A stretch of DNA of 64,000 nucleotides from Gonatopus flavifemur (taxonomy: Eukaryota; Arthropoda; Insecta; Hymenoptera; Dryinidae). A program made the translations under genes and the position numbers. Positions 10,484 through 21,239 of the stretch are shown here, piece after piece. The notes below the pieces were generated by a model. That model had not been told where the DNA came from. It saw only the letters and a program-made list of their open reading frames with translations, and did not search any database. Location of the stretch: assembly GCA_018340375.1 (NCBI GenBank), contig JAFFJZ010000052.1:930001-994000 (forward strand). The letters are read 5' to 3'. How positions within the stretch are numbered: the stretch's first letter is position 1; the number at the start of each line of letters is the position of its first letter.

Positions 10484-11961
10484 ATGCCGAACAAGCTCAT
10501 AGGTAAATCTCTTACAGTATTACTAATTTTTTGCTATCTTTATATATAATACTGCCAAATTTCTTTGATAATAAGTTTTTCACCTCAAAAAAGAGAATAA
10601 ACCTAGGGCTTGACCTGAAAGGTGGGTCATCTATACTCCTGAACGTAGACTTAGATTCTTACTTTAAAGAGAAATTGGGCATGCTAACTGATGAGGTAAA
10701 AGAAGTTCTGTTAACAGAGGAAGTTGAATTCAGCACAAAAAATGATAAACAAGTGGTTGTCACTTTGAATAATATTGATGATTACAAAAAAGTTTCAACG
10801 TTAATCCATAAAATAAATACGAACTTAGAACTGAGTAGGAAAGATGCTTCAATTTTCATTTCATATAAATCTAACTATAAAAATTTTCTAATCAATGAGG
10901 TAGTTTTAGAGTCAATAAAGGAAGTAAGTGTACAAAAACAAGGACAAAATGAGATATTAGTTCAGGTTCCTGGAGTAGAAGATACTCAGCAGATAAAATC
11001 TCTGCTTGGCAAAACAGCTGAGCTAGCTTTCCATTTAGCAAAAACTAACGTAACAAAGTTGCAAGATATAGACCACGAAACTACTGTAATGCTCAAGGAT
11101 TCTTTGGGTAATTCCTATCCGATATTCCGCAGAACTGAAATAGGCGGTGATTCACTAGTTAATGCATCAGTCAGATTTGGCAATTTAGGTAAACCGACAG
11201 TACATTTCAAATTTGATAGCGTAGCAAGTAAAAGATTTGCAAAAATCACCAAAGAAAATGTAGGAAAGCCTTTTGCGATTGTTCTAGATAACACAGTTTT
11301 AACTGTGCACACAATACGTAAACCAATTCTAAATGGAGAGGGAGAAATTAGCGATAACTTCACTGAAAAACAGGCAAGTGAACTTGCAATACTTTGAAAA
11401 TCCGGTGCACTGCCAGCACCACTTAAAATAATTGAAGAAAAAAACATTGGTCCAAGCCTTGGAGAAGAATCAATAAAAGCAGGAGAAATTGCAGCAATAA
11501 TATCTATCATAGCCGTTGGTTTATTCATAATCATTACTTATGGCTAATTAGGTTTGTTAGCGTCTGTTGCACTCGTTTTTAATGTAATCTCTGTACCACT
11601 CATTCTCACCTTACTTGAAGCAACTCTTACTCTCCCTGGAATTGCTGGAATTGCACTAATTGTTGGCATGTCGGTAGACGCAAATGTTCTGATATTTCAA
11701 CGCATCCGAGAAGAAATAAGAGCAGGAAACAGAACAGCTCGTGCCATTGAAGAAGGATTCAAAAACGCAATGAAAACAATCCTAGATTCAAACCTCACTA
11801 CACTGATTGCTGCGGGAATAATGTTTATTATTGGCAGCGGAGCAATTAGAGAATTTTCTGTCACTTTATCAGTGGGAATCTTGTGCTCGATGTTTTCTGC
11901 AATCAGAGTCACAAAACTTCTGATAGAATTGTGCATAAACCCGAAGAAGTTGATACTTTAG
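10484..11961 (+). pseudogene. secD: Protein translocase subunit SecD, one frameshift and two stops
   Basis: SecD is an inner-membrane RND-type protein that with SecF pulls exported proteins through SecYEG. ATG 10484 begins MPNKLIGKSLTVLLIF. A missing T in a T-run near 10527 shifts the frame, after which SLYIILPNFF and RINLGLDLKGGSSILLNVDL (SecD N-terminal signature) follow. The rest is one frame with a TGA at 11395-11397 just before KSGALPAPLKI and a TAA at 11545-11547. The C-terminal helices (PGIAGIALIVGMSVDANVLI, REEIRAGNRTARAIEEGFKNA) are well preserved to the stop at 11961. Length (~490 codons) suits a Wolbachia SecD. All lesions are point changes, so the copy is recent but non-functional. 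Confidence 0.9.
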
Positions 11962-12004
11962 TATCCATTCAGCAGAGTAATAAAATAAGATAGACAAAAA
12001 AATG

Positions 12005-12235
12005 TAGAAATAAATGGTTAGTGCTTGACACTGGGATCCAGCTAAGTTGGTAAACACGAAAGCGCTTTTTTTTTATGGAACTGCACAAAAAGACTGGATG
12101 CCAGTGTTTGGGCACTGGCATGACAACGGAGGGCAATTTGAATGACACCCATATTCAGAAGTATGATGGTGTCATTCTAGTGCTTGACACTGGAATCCAG
12201 CTTTTTATCAAAAAAGTTTCGGATAACAAAAACAC
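12005..12235. repeat. Wolbachia-style dispersed palindromic repeats
   Basis: AGTGCTTGACACTGGGATCCAG, TGGATGCCAGTGTTTGGGCACTGGCATGACA and GTGTCATTCTAGTGCTTGACACTGGAATCCAG form hairpins and recur in other gaps of the tract (14400-14790, 21240-21560, 23600-23930). Such intergenic palindromes are known from Wolbachia genomes and support that origin. The short open frames across them are not genes. Confidence 0.65.
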
Positions 12236-12265
12236 ACAGATTTCACATGCATCTGCAGTACTTTA

Positions 12266-13051
12266 TTAGTCAACTACTTTCATTCCTACAACATTATACC
12301 CTGAATCAACATGCAAAATTTCTCCAGTTGTACCGCTACTCAGGTCGCTGGATAAATATAGTGCTGTCTTACCAACATCTTCTATTGTAACATTGCGCCT
12401 AAGTGGAGCATTATTTCTATTCCATCCTGATATAGAGTGAAGATCACTTATTCCAGAAGATGCCAAAGTTCTGATTGGGGCAGCAGAAATTGCATTCACT
12501 CTAATATTTTGTGGCCCAAGGTCACATGCTATATATTTCACACTTGCTTCAAGTGCTGCTTTACATAAACCCATCACATTATAATTTGGCATAACTTTTT
12601 CAGCACCATAGTAAGATGAAGTGAATGAACTACCACCATTTGACATCATCTTTTCTGCTCTTCGCGCTAAAGCAGTAAAAGAATAGCATGATATATGCAT
12701 TGCACTCAGAGAATTGTTCAGTGAAGTATTGACGTATTTACCATTGAGTTCATTTTTATCGGAGAATGCTATTGTATGTACCAAAAAGTCAAGAGTATTC
12801 CATTCTTTCTTTATTTCCTCAAAAGCATTATCTATGGTTTCCTCATTTGAAACATCACAGTGTAATGTTAACTCCACATTTAATTCATTTCCTATTGGTA
12901 ATAATTTTTCTTTTATTGTTTCATTTTGATAGGTGATTGCAAGCTCAGCTCCGTGCTCTGAGAGAGTCTTTGCTATACCATACGCTATTGATCTTTTATT
13001 TGTTATTCCGGTTATTAACCCTTCTTTGCCCTGCAATAGACTTGTTGCCAT
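12266..13051 (-). CDS. fabI: Enoyl-[acyl-carrier-protein] reductase (NADH), intact frame
   Basis: FabI carries out the last reduction of each fatty-acid elongation round, in the cytoplasm. The 261-aa frame is complete and of normal length. It shows the SDR-type NAD-binding start (GLITGITNKRSIAYGIAK), the Tyr-x6-Lys active site (PNYNVMGLCKAALEASVKY), GPQNIRVNAISA and the C-terminal EDVGKTALYLSSDLSSGTTG. Small departures from what I expect for the family, such as AAP where AGP is usual after NAIS and SSFTSS before YYGAEK, suggest drift. It is one of only two long undamaged frames in the Wolbachia tract. Expression from a nuclear location is not indicated by the sequence; survival may be chance in a young insert. 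Confidence 0.9.
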   Translation of the reverse strand: MATSLLQGKEGLITGITNKRSIAYGIAKTLSEHGAELAITYQNETIKEKLLPIGNELNVELTLHCDVSNEETIDNAFEEIKKEWNTLDFLVHTIAFSDKNELNGKYVNTSLNNSLSAMHISCYSFTALARRAEKMMSNGGSSFTSSYYGAEKVMPNYNVMGLCKAALEASVKYIACDLGPQNIRVNAISAAPIRTLASSGISDLHSISGWNRNNAPLRRNVTIEDVGKTALYLSSDLSSGTTGEILHVDSGYNVVGMKVVD

Positions 13052-13311
13052 GAAATTATTTGCCTTTGTTATAATTTGGAATATTAACTGAGTAAAGTCA
13101 ATTATGTTTTAAAACATAGCTAACGTATAAAAATTACTTCCGCATATTTTCAATCTAATTATAATTACAAATAGAGATATTTTAAGGGCTCAAAATCTAT
13201 CTTTAGTCTGCAGACTTTTTAATCAAACTTATTAAAAAATGTATTCTTCAGTGTATATCTGTCGTATGTGCACTGCATTTTTTTTCTAACTTTTTTACAC
13301 AGGAGGATTTT

Positions 13312-13410
13312 ATGTCCAGAATTCCAGATACTCGACCTTTATTTTAAAACCAACTGGCGCCTATGGTTTTTATAAAAAGGTTACAGGAAATAAAAAGAAT
13401 CTAGAGAACA
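13312..13410 (+). pseudogene. Remnant of a short Wolbachia ORF behind a Shine-Dalgarno sequence
   Basis: AGGAGGATTTTATG is a textbook bacterial start region. The frame MSRIPDTRPLF is cut after 11 codons by TAA, continues (NQLAPMVFIKRLQEIKRI) and meets TAG. I cannot name it. The interest is the bacterial translation signal in decayed surroundings. The rest of 13052-13470 shows nothing else. Confidence 0.3.
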
Positions 13411-13469
13411 TGAAATAAGGATGCTGAAATATAAGCTGCCTACATTCGCAAGCAGCTCATAAAGTCTTC

Positions 13470-14324
13470 TTATTTACTTACTCCTTGAGCAGAAGAAAGT
13501 TGTTTTGATTTAGTTACACTTTCCATACTTGTTGAAGGATTCTGTGAAACTTTTACTATTTCAGAACCTTCTTTACGTAAGTAGGATAGTGCATCATATC
13601 AGTGCAAGGACTTCGCTTCGTATTTTTTTCCTACTTTTACTTCTTTATGTGCAGCTATTTGCTCCCAAGTGATATCATTGCTTTCAATAAGCTTGATAGA
13701 ACCGTCATCACTAATATCAATTTTCATTTTACACTCTTTTTCTTCATCGTACCAATTCAAAGTCATGTTATATGAGCCATTAGCTACTTCATAAATTCTT
13801 ACTCCATGCTCATCAACTCGTCCACGCATTCCTCTTTCTTCATCTCCAGGTAGCAACAATGTAACCGCCGTTATCCTATTGCTTTCAAAAAAATCATTAG
13901 TTAAAATATTACTAATGTTTATTTCTCCTTTATTATCATTCAGCACAATTCTTGCAGTCAACATAGTTCTAATTGGACTTCTCACTCTAAGCTGTACAGA
14001 TTCTACATCACTGTTTTCTATGTGTTGAGCAATTTCTTGCTTAGTTTCATCAATAATCTTGCTTTTTAGATATTTACCGTGATTTTCATTTTCTGAATTA
14101 TAAGGAGAGCCATCAGCAAGAATTCGCCTTTTTGAATCTTCATCATCACAATCTAAATATTCAATTTTGTGGTCATGCTTGGTACCTAAAAATGGCTGAT
14201 CATCTTCTCTCACCTTATTATTCGGAGGAAAATTGAAAGTCCTATTCGATTTATCAATTGACACTGGTCCGGGTGTTTCTTGAACAGCCTCAGAGTTTTT
14301 TTCTTTAGAAGAATTACTTAACAT
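13470..14324 (-). pseudogene. Hypothetical Wolbachia protein with a premature TGA
   Basis: The frame starts at 14324 (MLSNSSKEKNSEAVQETPGP), preceded by a GGGGG-type ribosome-binding sequence. It reads 241 polar, acidic residues with an AHKEVKVGKKYEAKSL end and a TGA at 13599-13601. The same frame stays open for 42 more codons (YDALSYLRKEGSEIVKVSQN ... SAQGVSK) to a TAA at 13470-13472. The TGA therefore looks like a nonsense mutation in an original ~284-residue protein. No signal peptide or membrane helix is visible. I do not recognise the family. Confidence 0.55.
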
Positions 14325-14399
14325 TATATACCCCCTTATTTTATAAATAGCCTTATTTTAGAATGTTTTTAACATATGTCAAATAAAAATTTTGATATA

Positions 14400-14830
14400 T
14401 TTGGCATAAAAGCGTTTTAAATAATAAGAGCAAAATGGACAAGTCTATTTCGTGAGTAACCAAAAACCGGTTTGTATTCATCCAAACAAGGAAGAATAGC
14501 AGATAGTGTCATGCAAGTACCTGACACCCTTTTGGTGGACCACACACACAACTTTACAAACATTGCAATATGACACATAGTAAATGATGTCATTCCAGTG
14601 CTTGAGACTGGAATCCAGTTTTTCATTTTATCTCACCAAATTTAGCATAAGCTTAGTTTGCTTGTAAATTTTCCTGGATTCCAGTGCCAAGCACTGGAAT
14701 GACACCATCATTCTATAACGCAAGACCTATACTCACCCAACCTAATGCATTACTTGCAATCTGGATCCCAGTATCAGCTACTTGGATAACACCAAAGGGG
14801 CTACTCGCATTTTTTAGGCCCAAATCACAA
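14400..14830. repeat. Wolbachia-style palindromic repeats
   Basis: GTCATTCCAGTGCTTGAGACTGGAATCCAG and, inverted about 80 bp away, CTGGATTCCAGTGCCAAGCACTGGAATGACA, plus TGGATCCCAGTATCAGCTACTTGGATAACA further on. These are the same family as at 12005, 21240 and 23600. No gene lies in this stretch. Confidence 0.65.
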
Positions 14831-14950
14831 TGCTCGTACAGTAAGCACTGACCGTTTTTCGTATAAGTTACCTTTATAAACAAATGTTTGCATAGCTATA
14901 ACACCCACCTTGAAAACTTAGGGAAAACTCACCTGCCGTTTTTAACTTGT

Positions 14951-16123
14951 TCAAACTTCCAAAACCAATCTATTTGGATCTTCTACGTAATTTTTTATCC
15001 TAACAAGGAAAGTAACTGCTCCTTTACCATCAACTATTCTGTGGTCGTAAGAGAGGGCAATGTACATCATGGGTCTGATTTCAATTGAGCTACTGACAGC
15101 AACTGGCCTATTTTGTATTGAGTTCATGCCAAGTATTCCAGATTGCGGAGGGTTTATTATCGGAGTAGAAAGAAGTGAACCATACACACCACCGTTTGAG
15201 ATAGTGAATGTTGCACCTTCCATTTCCGATACTTGCAGCCTACCTCCTCGTGCTTTTTTGCCAAGAGCAACTAAAGTCAATTCAATCTCGGCAAATGACA
15301 TTTGATCAGCATCATGAATAACTGGTACAACAAGACCTTTGTCAGTGCCAACAGCAACACCTATGTCATAGTAATTTTTATATACAATTTCATCACCTGA
15401 AATCTCAGCGTTAATCTCACGAATTTCTTTTAGTGCTTGCACTGCTGCCTTTATAAAAAACGACATGAAACCCAGTTTTATTCCATATTTCTTTTCAAAA
15501 GTTTCTTTATACTTTGCCCTCAGATCCATGACGTTTTTCATGTCAATTTCATTGAACGCCGTCAGTATTGCAGCAGTATTTTGCGATGCTTCCAAACGAG
15601 CAGCTATTACTTGCCTCATTTTGCTCATCTTCACTCGCTCTTCTCTTCTCTCTCCACTGACTACACTTTTTGGCGATTCATATTGTTTTACCGGAGGTTA
15701 TTCAGCTTTACTCATATGGTCTATCACATCCGCTTTAGTTATTCTGCCTCCCATGCCAGTTCCTTTTACATTTTCTGCACTGATTGCATCTTTTTCCATA
15801 ATTTTACGAGCTGAAGGGGCGTCTTTTTTAGCAGCGCTTTCGCCCTTATTTTCTTCTCTCGCTTCTTCTTTTATTTCTCCTACAGCAAGTTTTGCCAGTA
15901 ATTGATCAGGGCTAATTACATCATCTTCTTTCACAAAAAATTCGGTTATTTGTCCTGAAGCTTCTGCAGTTAATTCGAGTGCTGTTTTGTCAGTCTCAAT
16001 TTCAAAGATCAAGTTATCTACTTCTACTGCTTCGCCAATATTTTTCTTTATTTTTACTATACCTTCCGTAACCGATTCACCACCAAGAGTTTTTGGCGCT
16101 CTTATTTCTATAATTTTGCTCAT
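14951..16123 (-). pseudogene. sucB: Dihydrolipoamide succinyltransferase (E2 of 2-oxoglutarate dehydrogenase), one stop
   Basis: The E2 core passes succinyl groups from the lipoyl arm to CoA in the TCA cycle. One frame runs from 16123 to 14951 (390 codons) with a single TAA at 15698-15700 in the linker. The order is an N-terminal lipoyl domain (TLGGESVTEG; lipoyl Lys46 in ETDKTALE), a peripheral subunit-binding domain (SARKIMEKDAISAENVKGTG), and the catalytic domain from [13 protein letters not shown] to the active site [15 protein letters not shown]. The TLG-ESVTEG start favours SucB over the pyruvate dehydrogenase E2. At first sight the two open parts look frameshifted, but the spacing is a multiple of three and the linker between them is open. 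A single substitution kills an otherwise excellent gene. Confidence 0.9.
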
Positions 16124-16273
16124 AAAATAACTTCTACATAAAACTTTCTATAAATTTATATATGGAAAGAGACATGTGATAAACTAATAAATTCATTAGG
16201 CCTTTTGTCATAATGCTTGATTATTTCTTTCAATACATTAAAATTAAAATATTAAGTAACTTAAAATAAGATT

Positions 16274-18090
16274 ATGGACTCCAATAAAGCAGGCAATTCA
16301 GAAGATTTAGATAACGAAAAACTTCAACTGATATGTAAGGCTTATAACAGAAGATTACTATCAAGTCAAAGAGTTGTTGATGGCATCAATTCAATGGATT
16401 ACAGTAAACTTGAAATCATATGCAAGTATGATAATAAGTTTAGTTACAAAGGTATTGAAGGATTACTATCAGATAAAGACATTGTTAATCTCATCAACGA
16501 TTACGATGATGAAATGTTTAGGTCCATGGTAAATTATGCACCTTCGGAGCACAATATTCTAGAAATACTAAAAGGTGAGGAGGTTCGCAGTGATGAATTT
16601 GACAGTATTGATGACGAGGAGAATGAAGAAGATTATGGATATTATGATAATTTTGATTACGAGGAAGATGAACAGAATGATCCGAATAACTTTGCTAAAG
16701 AAGCACTAGAAGGAACTAATGAAAAACGTGTTGATGATGTTCAGTTTTACAACTATGCAGGTGTGGAAATACCACTAGGAAATAGGAATATCCATTTTAT
16801 TCAATGGATGGTAGTTGAGAGTGATGGTAAGCTTAGTGATCAAAATGCTACAGAATTACTAAAAGATCGGAGTTCTATTGATCGAATTAACTCTCTTGGT
16901 GATAAAAAGCTCCAACTTATACTCAATAGTAATAAGTTTAGTGGTGAAAATATTATGGAGTTATTAGGAAATCAAAAAGTTGTTGGACACCTCAGTTTTA
17001 TTGATTATGAAAAATTTGAACTCATCCACAATAGCAATAAGTTTAATAGTAGCAGGTATGCTAGTAGCAGTCACAAGATTATAAGGTTGCTAGAAAATCA
17101 AAAAATTGTTGAGCACATCAATTTTATTAATTATGAAAAACTTCAATTCATACTTTGTGATGATAAGTTTCTTCTTAGCGATATTATAAGATACTAAAAA
17201 ATCAGGAGGTTGTTGAGAATATCATTTCTTTGAACATTGAAAAATTTCGACTCATATTTTATAGTGATAAGCTTAACTGCGTAGGTACAATAGAATTACT
17301 GGAAAATCAGGAAGTTGTTGAGAGAATCAACTCTATCGCTCCTGAGGAATTAGAATTCATATTTAATAAGTTTAGTTCTCAAGATATTATAGAAACACTA
17401 GAAGATAAAAAAATGGTTGATTGCATCAATTCGATTGCTCCTGAGAAATTAAAACTCATATTTAATAAATTTAGTTCTCAAGGTATTATAAAAACATTAA
17501 AAGATCAAAAAATTGTTGATTGCATCAATTCGATTGCTCCTGAGAAATTAGAACTCTTATTTAATAAATTCAGTTCTCGAGGTATTATAAAAGTACTAGA
17601 AGATCAGAGTTTATCAAGTCAAATCAATTCTATTGATGCTGAAAAATTTTGATCTTTACTTGATAATGAGAGATGGAGTAGCACAATTATAGCATCACTA
17701 GGAAATCAAGATGCTGTTAAGTATATTAATTCTGTCAAAAATGAGGAGCTGGAGGCAATAATGAACAATATTACTGATAGTAATATTGTGAATATATTTA
17801 CAAATCTTACCCCTGACATAAAGTCAACTTTGAGGGTTGTCATACCTCTGCCTAGAGCTGGTCGAGTCAGAGATATGAATATCGATTATTTGAATAACAA
17901 GCATAGTGTTTACGATGATATAATTGAATGTTTTCCTCCAGAGCTGAGCATAGACAAAAAGTCACTTATACCATTCGAGAGTTCGAGAAAAATATCGCAT
18001 GCGAAGAACCTGTGTCAAAATTATATAATTTATCTCTAGAGCAGGTTATTGAGAATATCAATCCACATAAAAGAGCTAGGCATTCCTAAC
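16274..18090 (+). pseudogene. Large Wolbachia repeat protein (~35-residue repeats), two shifts and a stop
   Basis: From ATG 16274 the protein consists of repeats of the type LLENQEVVERINSI..EKLELIFN.NKFSS.(DG)II. They are clearest at 17280-17640, where three near-identical copies carry IVDCINSIAPEKL. An acidic Asp/Glu/Tyr-rich insert lies at 16600-16680. A missing base near 17195 ends the first frame. TGA 17650-17652 interrupts the second in phase. A further shift near 17990 precedes the end KRARHS at 18090. The original was about 600 residues. The repeat resembles helical-hairpin scaffolds but I cannot assign it to ankyrin, TPR or another named family. It could be a host-interaction protein; that is a guess. 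Confidence 0.55.
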
Positions 18091-18360
18091 ACTACTAAAT
18101 TCATTTATTTATAATAATTTCACTATATCTTAAAATCAGCTATATCAGACCATTTTTGCCATATTTTCTTGGTAAAATCACTGGTAGCTGGCACCGAGGT
18201 TCAGAAAACTTTATTCATAGACTAGAGTATGAACTATTAATGATTTTCCAGTAATAATATGGTTCAGGTGAATATAGTAAACGTTTCATACAGAAATATA
18301 GAAATTAAGCTAACTTAATATGGGTAATATTGGTAAAGCCGAATAACAGGTTGTATTGAA

Positions 18361-19056
18361 ATGTTAAATCTAGAATCTCTACCAAAGCACCTAGCAATTA
18401 TTATAGATGGTACTGGCAGGTGGGCAAAGAATCAAGGAAGAGTGTAAATTGATGGTTATAGAAAAGGCATTGAGGTTGCATTTAATATTGCTAAGCATTG
18501 CACAATACTGACCATACCTCACTTAACTTCGTACACATTTTCCATGGAAAATTGGCTCAGACCTGAAAACGAAACAGATTGTCTATTTGATTTATTTTAC
18601 TCTGTTTCAACTAATGGAGATAAAATCAATCTTATTTACAATTCTAACATTGAGTTGAATTTTATTGGCAATTTAAGCCTATTCCCCAGTAGAATATTCG
18701 ATCAAATTAAAAAAGCAGAGGAAGTAACGCATAAGAACGATGGCCTATTACTCACTATTGCAGTTAGTTATGGGGCAAAGCAGGAAATTATACATGCTAT
18801 CAACAACATCATAAAAGGAAATATTGATTACGTATTGGAAGACGAATTTGAAAAATTTCTGTATACTAAGGATTTACCAAAATTAGATTTATTAATTCGC
18901 ACTGGTAGCGAAAAAAGATCAAGCAATTTCTTACTATGGCAAGCAGCTCATGCTGAATTGTATTTTTGTGATACTTTATGGCCTGATTTTTCTTGTCAAG
19001 ATTTGAGTAGAGCGTTAGCAGATTATACAAAGAGAGAGAAAAAATGTGGTAGATAA
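18361..19056 (+). pseudogene. uppS: Undecaprenyl (isoprenyl) diphosphate synthase, one stop
   Basis: UppS makes the C55 lipid carrier for cell-wall precursors. One frame of 231 codons begins MLNLESLPKHLAIIIDGTGRWAK; the invariant Asn of the DGNGRWA motif is Thr here. TAA at 18445-18447 falls just before the GYRKG pyrophosphate-binding site. Further on come FSMENWLRP, the LLTIAVSYGAKQEI segment and DLLIRTGSEKRSSNFLLWQAAHAEL, typical of cis-prenyltransferases. The end overlaps cdsA by a few bases, the usual uppS-cdsA pair of alphaproteobacteria. Nonsense plus an altered catalytic motif make it non-functional. Confidence 0.9.
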
Positions 19057-19501
19057 TAACTTTATGGTTAGAATGTTGTTCTTAATAGTAATATTACTCA
19101 TATTTTCTTTTGCTACATATTTCAATGATTTATCATTTTATCTATTAATTTTTCCAATTGCAGTTCTATCTTCTTTTGAATGGTATAACCTAACTCAGGG
19201 CAATATAATCTTATATATTTTTGCATTACTATTAATTGCGCTACCAAATGCCTCGTTAATATACCTCCATAACTTACCGCAGGGGAAATATGTACTAATA
19301 TGGCTGGTCTTAACTATCTGGAGTATTGACATTGCTGCCTATTTTTTCGGCAGAAATGTTGGTAAAACTAGAATTTGTCCAATGATTAGCCCAGGCAAAT
19401 CTGGGTTAGGGCTTTTTGGTGCAGTGTTCAGTTATCACCACGACAGCAGACCATTAAATTATCATTCCTCACTTCTGACATGTTCCTCCTCTAGTTTATA
19501 G
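19046..19501 (+). pseudogene. cdsA: Phosphatidate cytidylyltransferase, C-terminus decayed
   Basis: CdsA makes CDP-diacylglycerol at the inner membrane. The GTG start overlaps the end of uppS. Several hydrophobic segments are followed by SIDIAAYFFGRNVGKT and SPGKSGLGLFGAV, the conserved CdsA core (usual SPxKSxxGxxGG). After GAVFS the frame becomes nonsense (HHDSRPLNYHSS). Traces of the original C-terminal helix (PPLVYSIL) appear in another frame, and nothing is recognisable after about 19530. The carboxy-terminal catalytic signature is missing. The coaD remnant begins directly downstream on the other strand. Confidence 0.85.
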
Positions 19502-19566
19502 TATTTTATAAATCGAACATACTCGTTTCAAAATGGAAAAAACAACAAATACTTATTCTCCATTTT

Positions 19567-20057
19567 TTACCCAATTAGATTAATCAATTCGCTTTGGACA
19601 CTTTTTGATACAAAGTTGCTAACATCTCCTCCTAATCTCGCTATTTCTTTCACAAAACTTGATGAGATAAATTGAGTATCTTCAGATGCAGAAAGAAATA
19701 TAGTCTCGATTTCAGGAAAGAGTTTATAATTTACCCAACTCATTTGAAATTCATAATCAAAATCTAATACTGCTCTGAGTCCCCTGATAATAACAGAGGC
19801 ATTTCGCTCTTCGGCAAAATTGATTAATAATCCATTGAAAGATATGACATCTGCGTCAATTCCTAGTCCTTTCACTTCATTTTTAGCCATGCTTGTGCGT
19901 AGATTTATGTTGAAACTAGTATATTTGTTAACATTTTCTGCAACACCGATTACTAACTTATCGACTAGCTTACATGCTCTTTTTATTATGTCAAGGTGCC
20001 CCAAAGTTATAGGATCAAATGTACCAGGATAAATTCCAATTTTTTATTGATGTTCAT
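19567..20057 (-). pseudogene. coaD: Pantetheine-phosphate adenylyltransferase, frameshift at the start
   Basis: CoaD forms dephospho-CoA from 4'-phosphopantetheine and ATP. ATG 20055-20057 begins MNINKK, then one A is missing from an A-run near 20042. The true frame continues GIYPGTFDPITLGHLDIIKRA (the (T/H)xGH nucleotidyltransferase motif), FAEERNASVIIRGLRAVLDFDYE, TIFLSASEDTQFISSSFVKE and RLGGDVSNFV to 19567. About 160 residues, normal for the family. The only lesion I can see is the 1-nt homopolymer deletion, so the gene is either freshly dead or affected by a sequencing error at that run. Confidence 0.9.
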
Positions 20058-20131
20058 TCTTTGTTCCTATACTTCAAAAACTTTTGATGGACATGATAAC
20101 GTTTTTTGTCTGAAAATGAAAGTACGTAGTT

Positions 20132-20204
20132 GGCCTGATAGCTCAGTTGGCAGAGCAAAGGACTGGAAATCCTTGTGTCGCTGGCCCGATTCCTGCTCAG
20201 GCCA
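20132..20204 (+). tRNA. Decayed Wolbachia tRNA-Phe (anticodon now GGA)
   Basis: A 73-nt class I cloverleaf: acceptor GGCCTGA / TCAGGCC pairs perfectly, the D-arm is GCTC...GAGC, and the anticodon stem AAGGA / TCCTT has loop CTGGAAA. The short variable loop rules out a tRNA-Ser, although the anticodon as written (GGA) would be Ser. The bacterial tRNA-Phe loop is CTGAAAA, so one A-to-G change converted GAA to GGA. The T-loop begins CCCGATT rather than TTCGATT, a second loss at invariant bases. It is best read as a pseudogene of tRNA-Phe(GAA). Confidence 0.8.
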
Positions 20205-20264
20205 CATTCTTTTTTTTAATGTCCTATGATATATTATGGTATTAATATAAATACTTAGAAGATA

Positions 20265-21235
20265 ATGTATGAATCTTACCATAGAATATTCAACATCCTA
20301 TCAATTATAGCTTTATTATTAAGTAACATCGCTTATAGTGAGAAGATAGATATGGCCAATAAGGAACCATCTGCTTTGATAGCAGTAGATGATGATATAG
20401 TTGTTGGCTTACTGGAACCAGAAGAAGCACACGAGATTGGCTTATCTGAAAATATCTACGAGATATTTCATAATTGGGGAGTCAAAACTGTACTGATTGA
20501 TTAGAATAAGATAATTAGCCTGAAAAAAATTCAAGCAGAGTTCACAAAACAAGATGAAATATTGGCGAAAAAGCTAATACTAGACCGAATAAAAGTTGAA
20601 GTTGCAAAATTCATCAAAGAGCACAAAATAAATAGAATATTCATCCCAGATAATCTACACTCACAACCGTTTCCTCCTACTCCTTGTCGTAAGCTTGTTA
20701 CTGAAGCAATTGTAAAAATAGTAGATGATAACCCCGCAATTCATTTGCTTGGCATATGCGGTGGTTTTCAAGGCATTATGCATGCAAAAGGAATTGAAGT
20801 GGTGTGGAAAATCTTGTGAATAACGAAGAACAGCAAAAATCTCATTTAAAATCAGCACAAAAACAGAATGTGCTACTTCAGCAGATAAATATTGTTCCAG
20901 GCAGCCGCTTAGCAGAAGTGGTTGCTAAATTTTCGCTACCTGACGAAAATGGCTGGTTTTCAACATGCTTTCCAGATGTTCATTCAGAAGCAGTAAGTAA
21001 TACACCAGAAAACAGAAAAAAATTAGAGTTGCTTAGATATAAAATTGCAGCGTTTTCTAACGATGGAATAATAGAAGCTATCGAAGATAAGCATGATAAC
21101 ATTTACTTTCGAAGTCATCCAGAAGCCCCTGTTATCAAATCAGATAAAAACTCTCGTTTGTCAAGCCAAAAGGCACGTCAGGTTTCAACACTAGTTGCTA
21201 TAGCGATTATAAATGATTTTCTTCATCGCGTTTAA
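20265..21235 (+). pseudogene. Peptidase C26 / class I glutamine-amidotransferase-like protein (PuuD-like)
   Basis: From 20265 a signal-peptide-like start (ILSIIALLLSNIAYS) leads into SALIAVDDDIVVGLLEPEEA. A stop at 20502-20504 is in phase with the next open part (20562). There FIPDNLHSQPFPPTPCRKL and LLGICGGFQGIMHAKGIEV carry the nucleophile Cys of the GxCxGxQ elbow. A 1-nt shift near 20800 moves to the last frame, with EAIEDKHDNIYFRSHPEAP, whose His-Pro-Glu completes the catalytic triad. Gamma-glutamyl-GABA hydrolases share this layout. The substrate in Wolbachia is unknown, and the signal peptide suggests periplasmic export. Total about 320 codons. Confidence 0.7.
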
Positions 21236-21239
21236 TGCT

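Noticed and set aside
11115..11534. Minus-strand frame opposite secD
   Set aside because: Antisense shadow of a well-recognised gene.
12075..12390. Short plus-strand frames near the start of the fabI gap
   Set aside because: They are read from palindromic repeats and antisense fabI.
15635..15700. Frameshift in sucB
   Set aside because: The two open parts are in the same phase, and the linker between them reads through except for one TAA.
20132..20204. tRNA-Ser(GGA)
   Set aside because: The variable arm is of class I length and the body matches bacterial tRNA-Phe. The GGA anticodon is a mutation.
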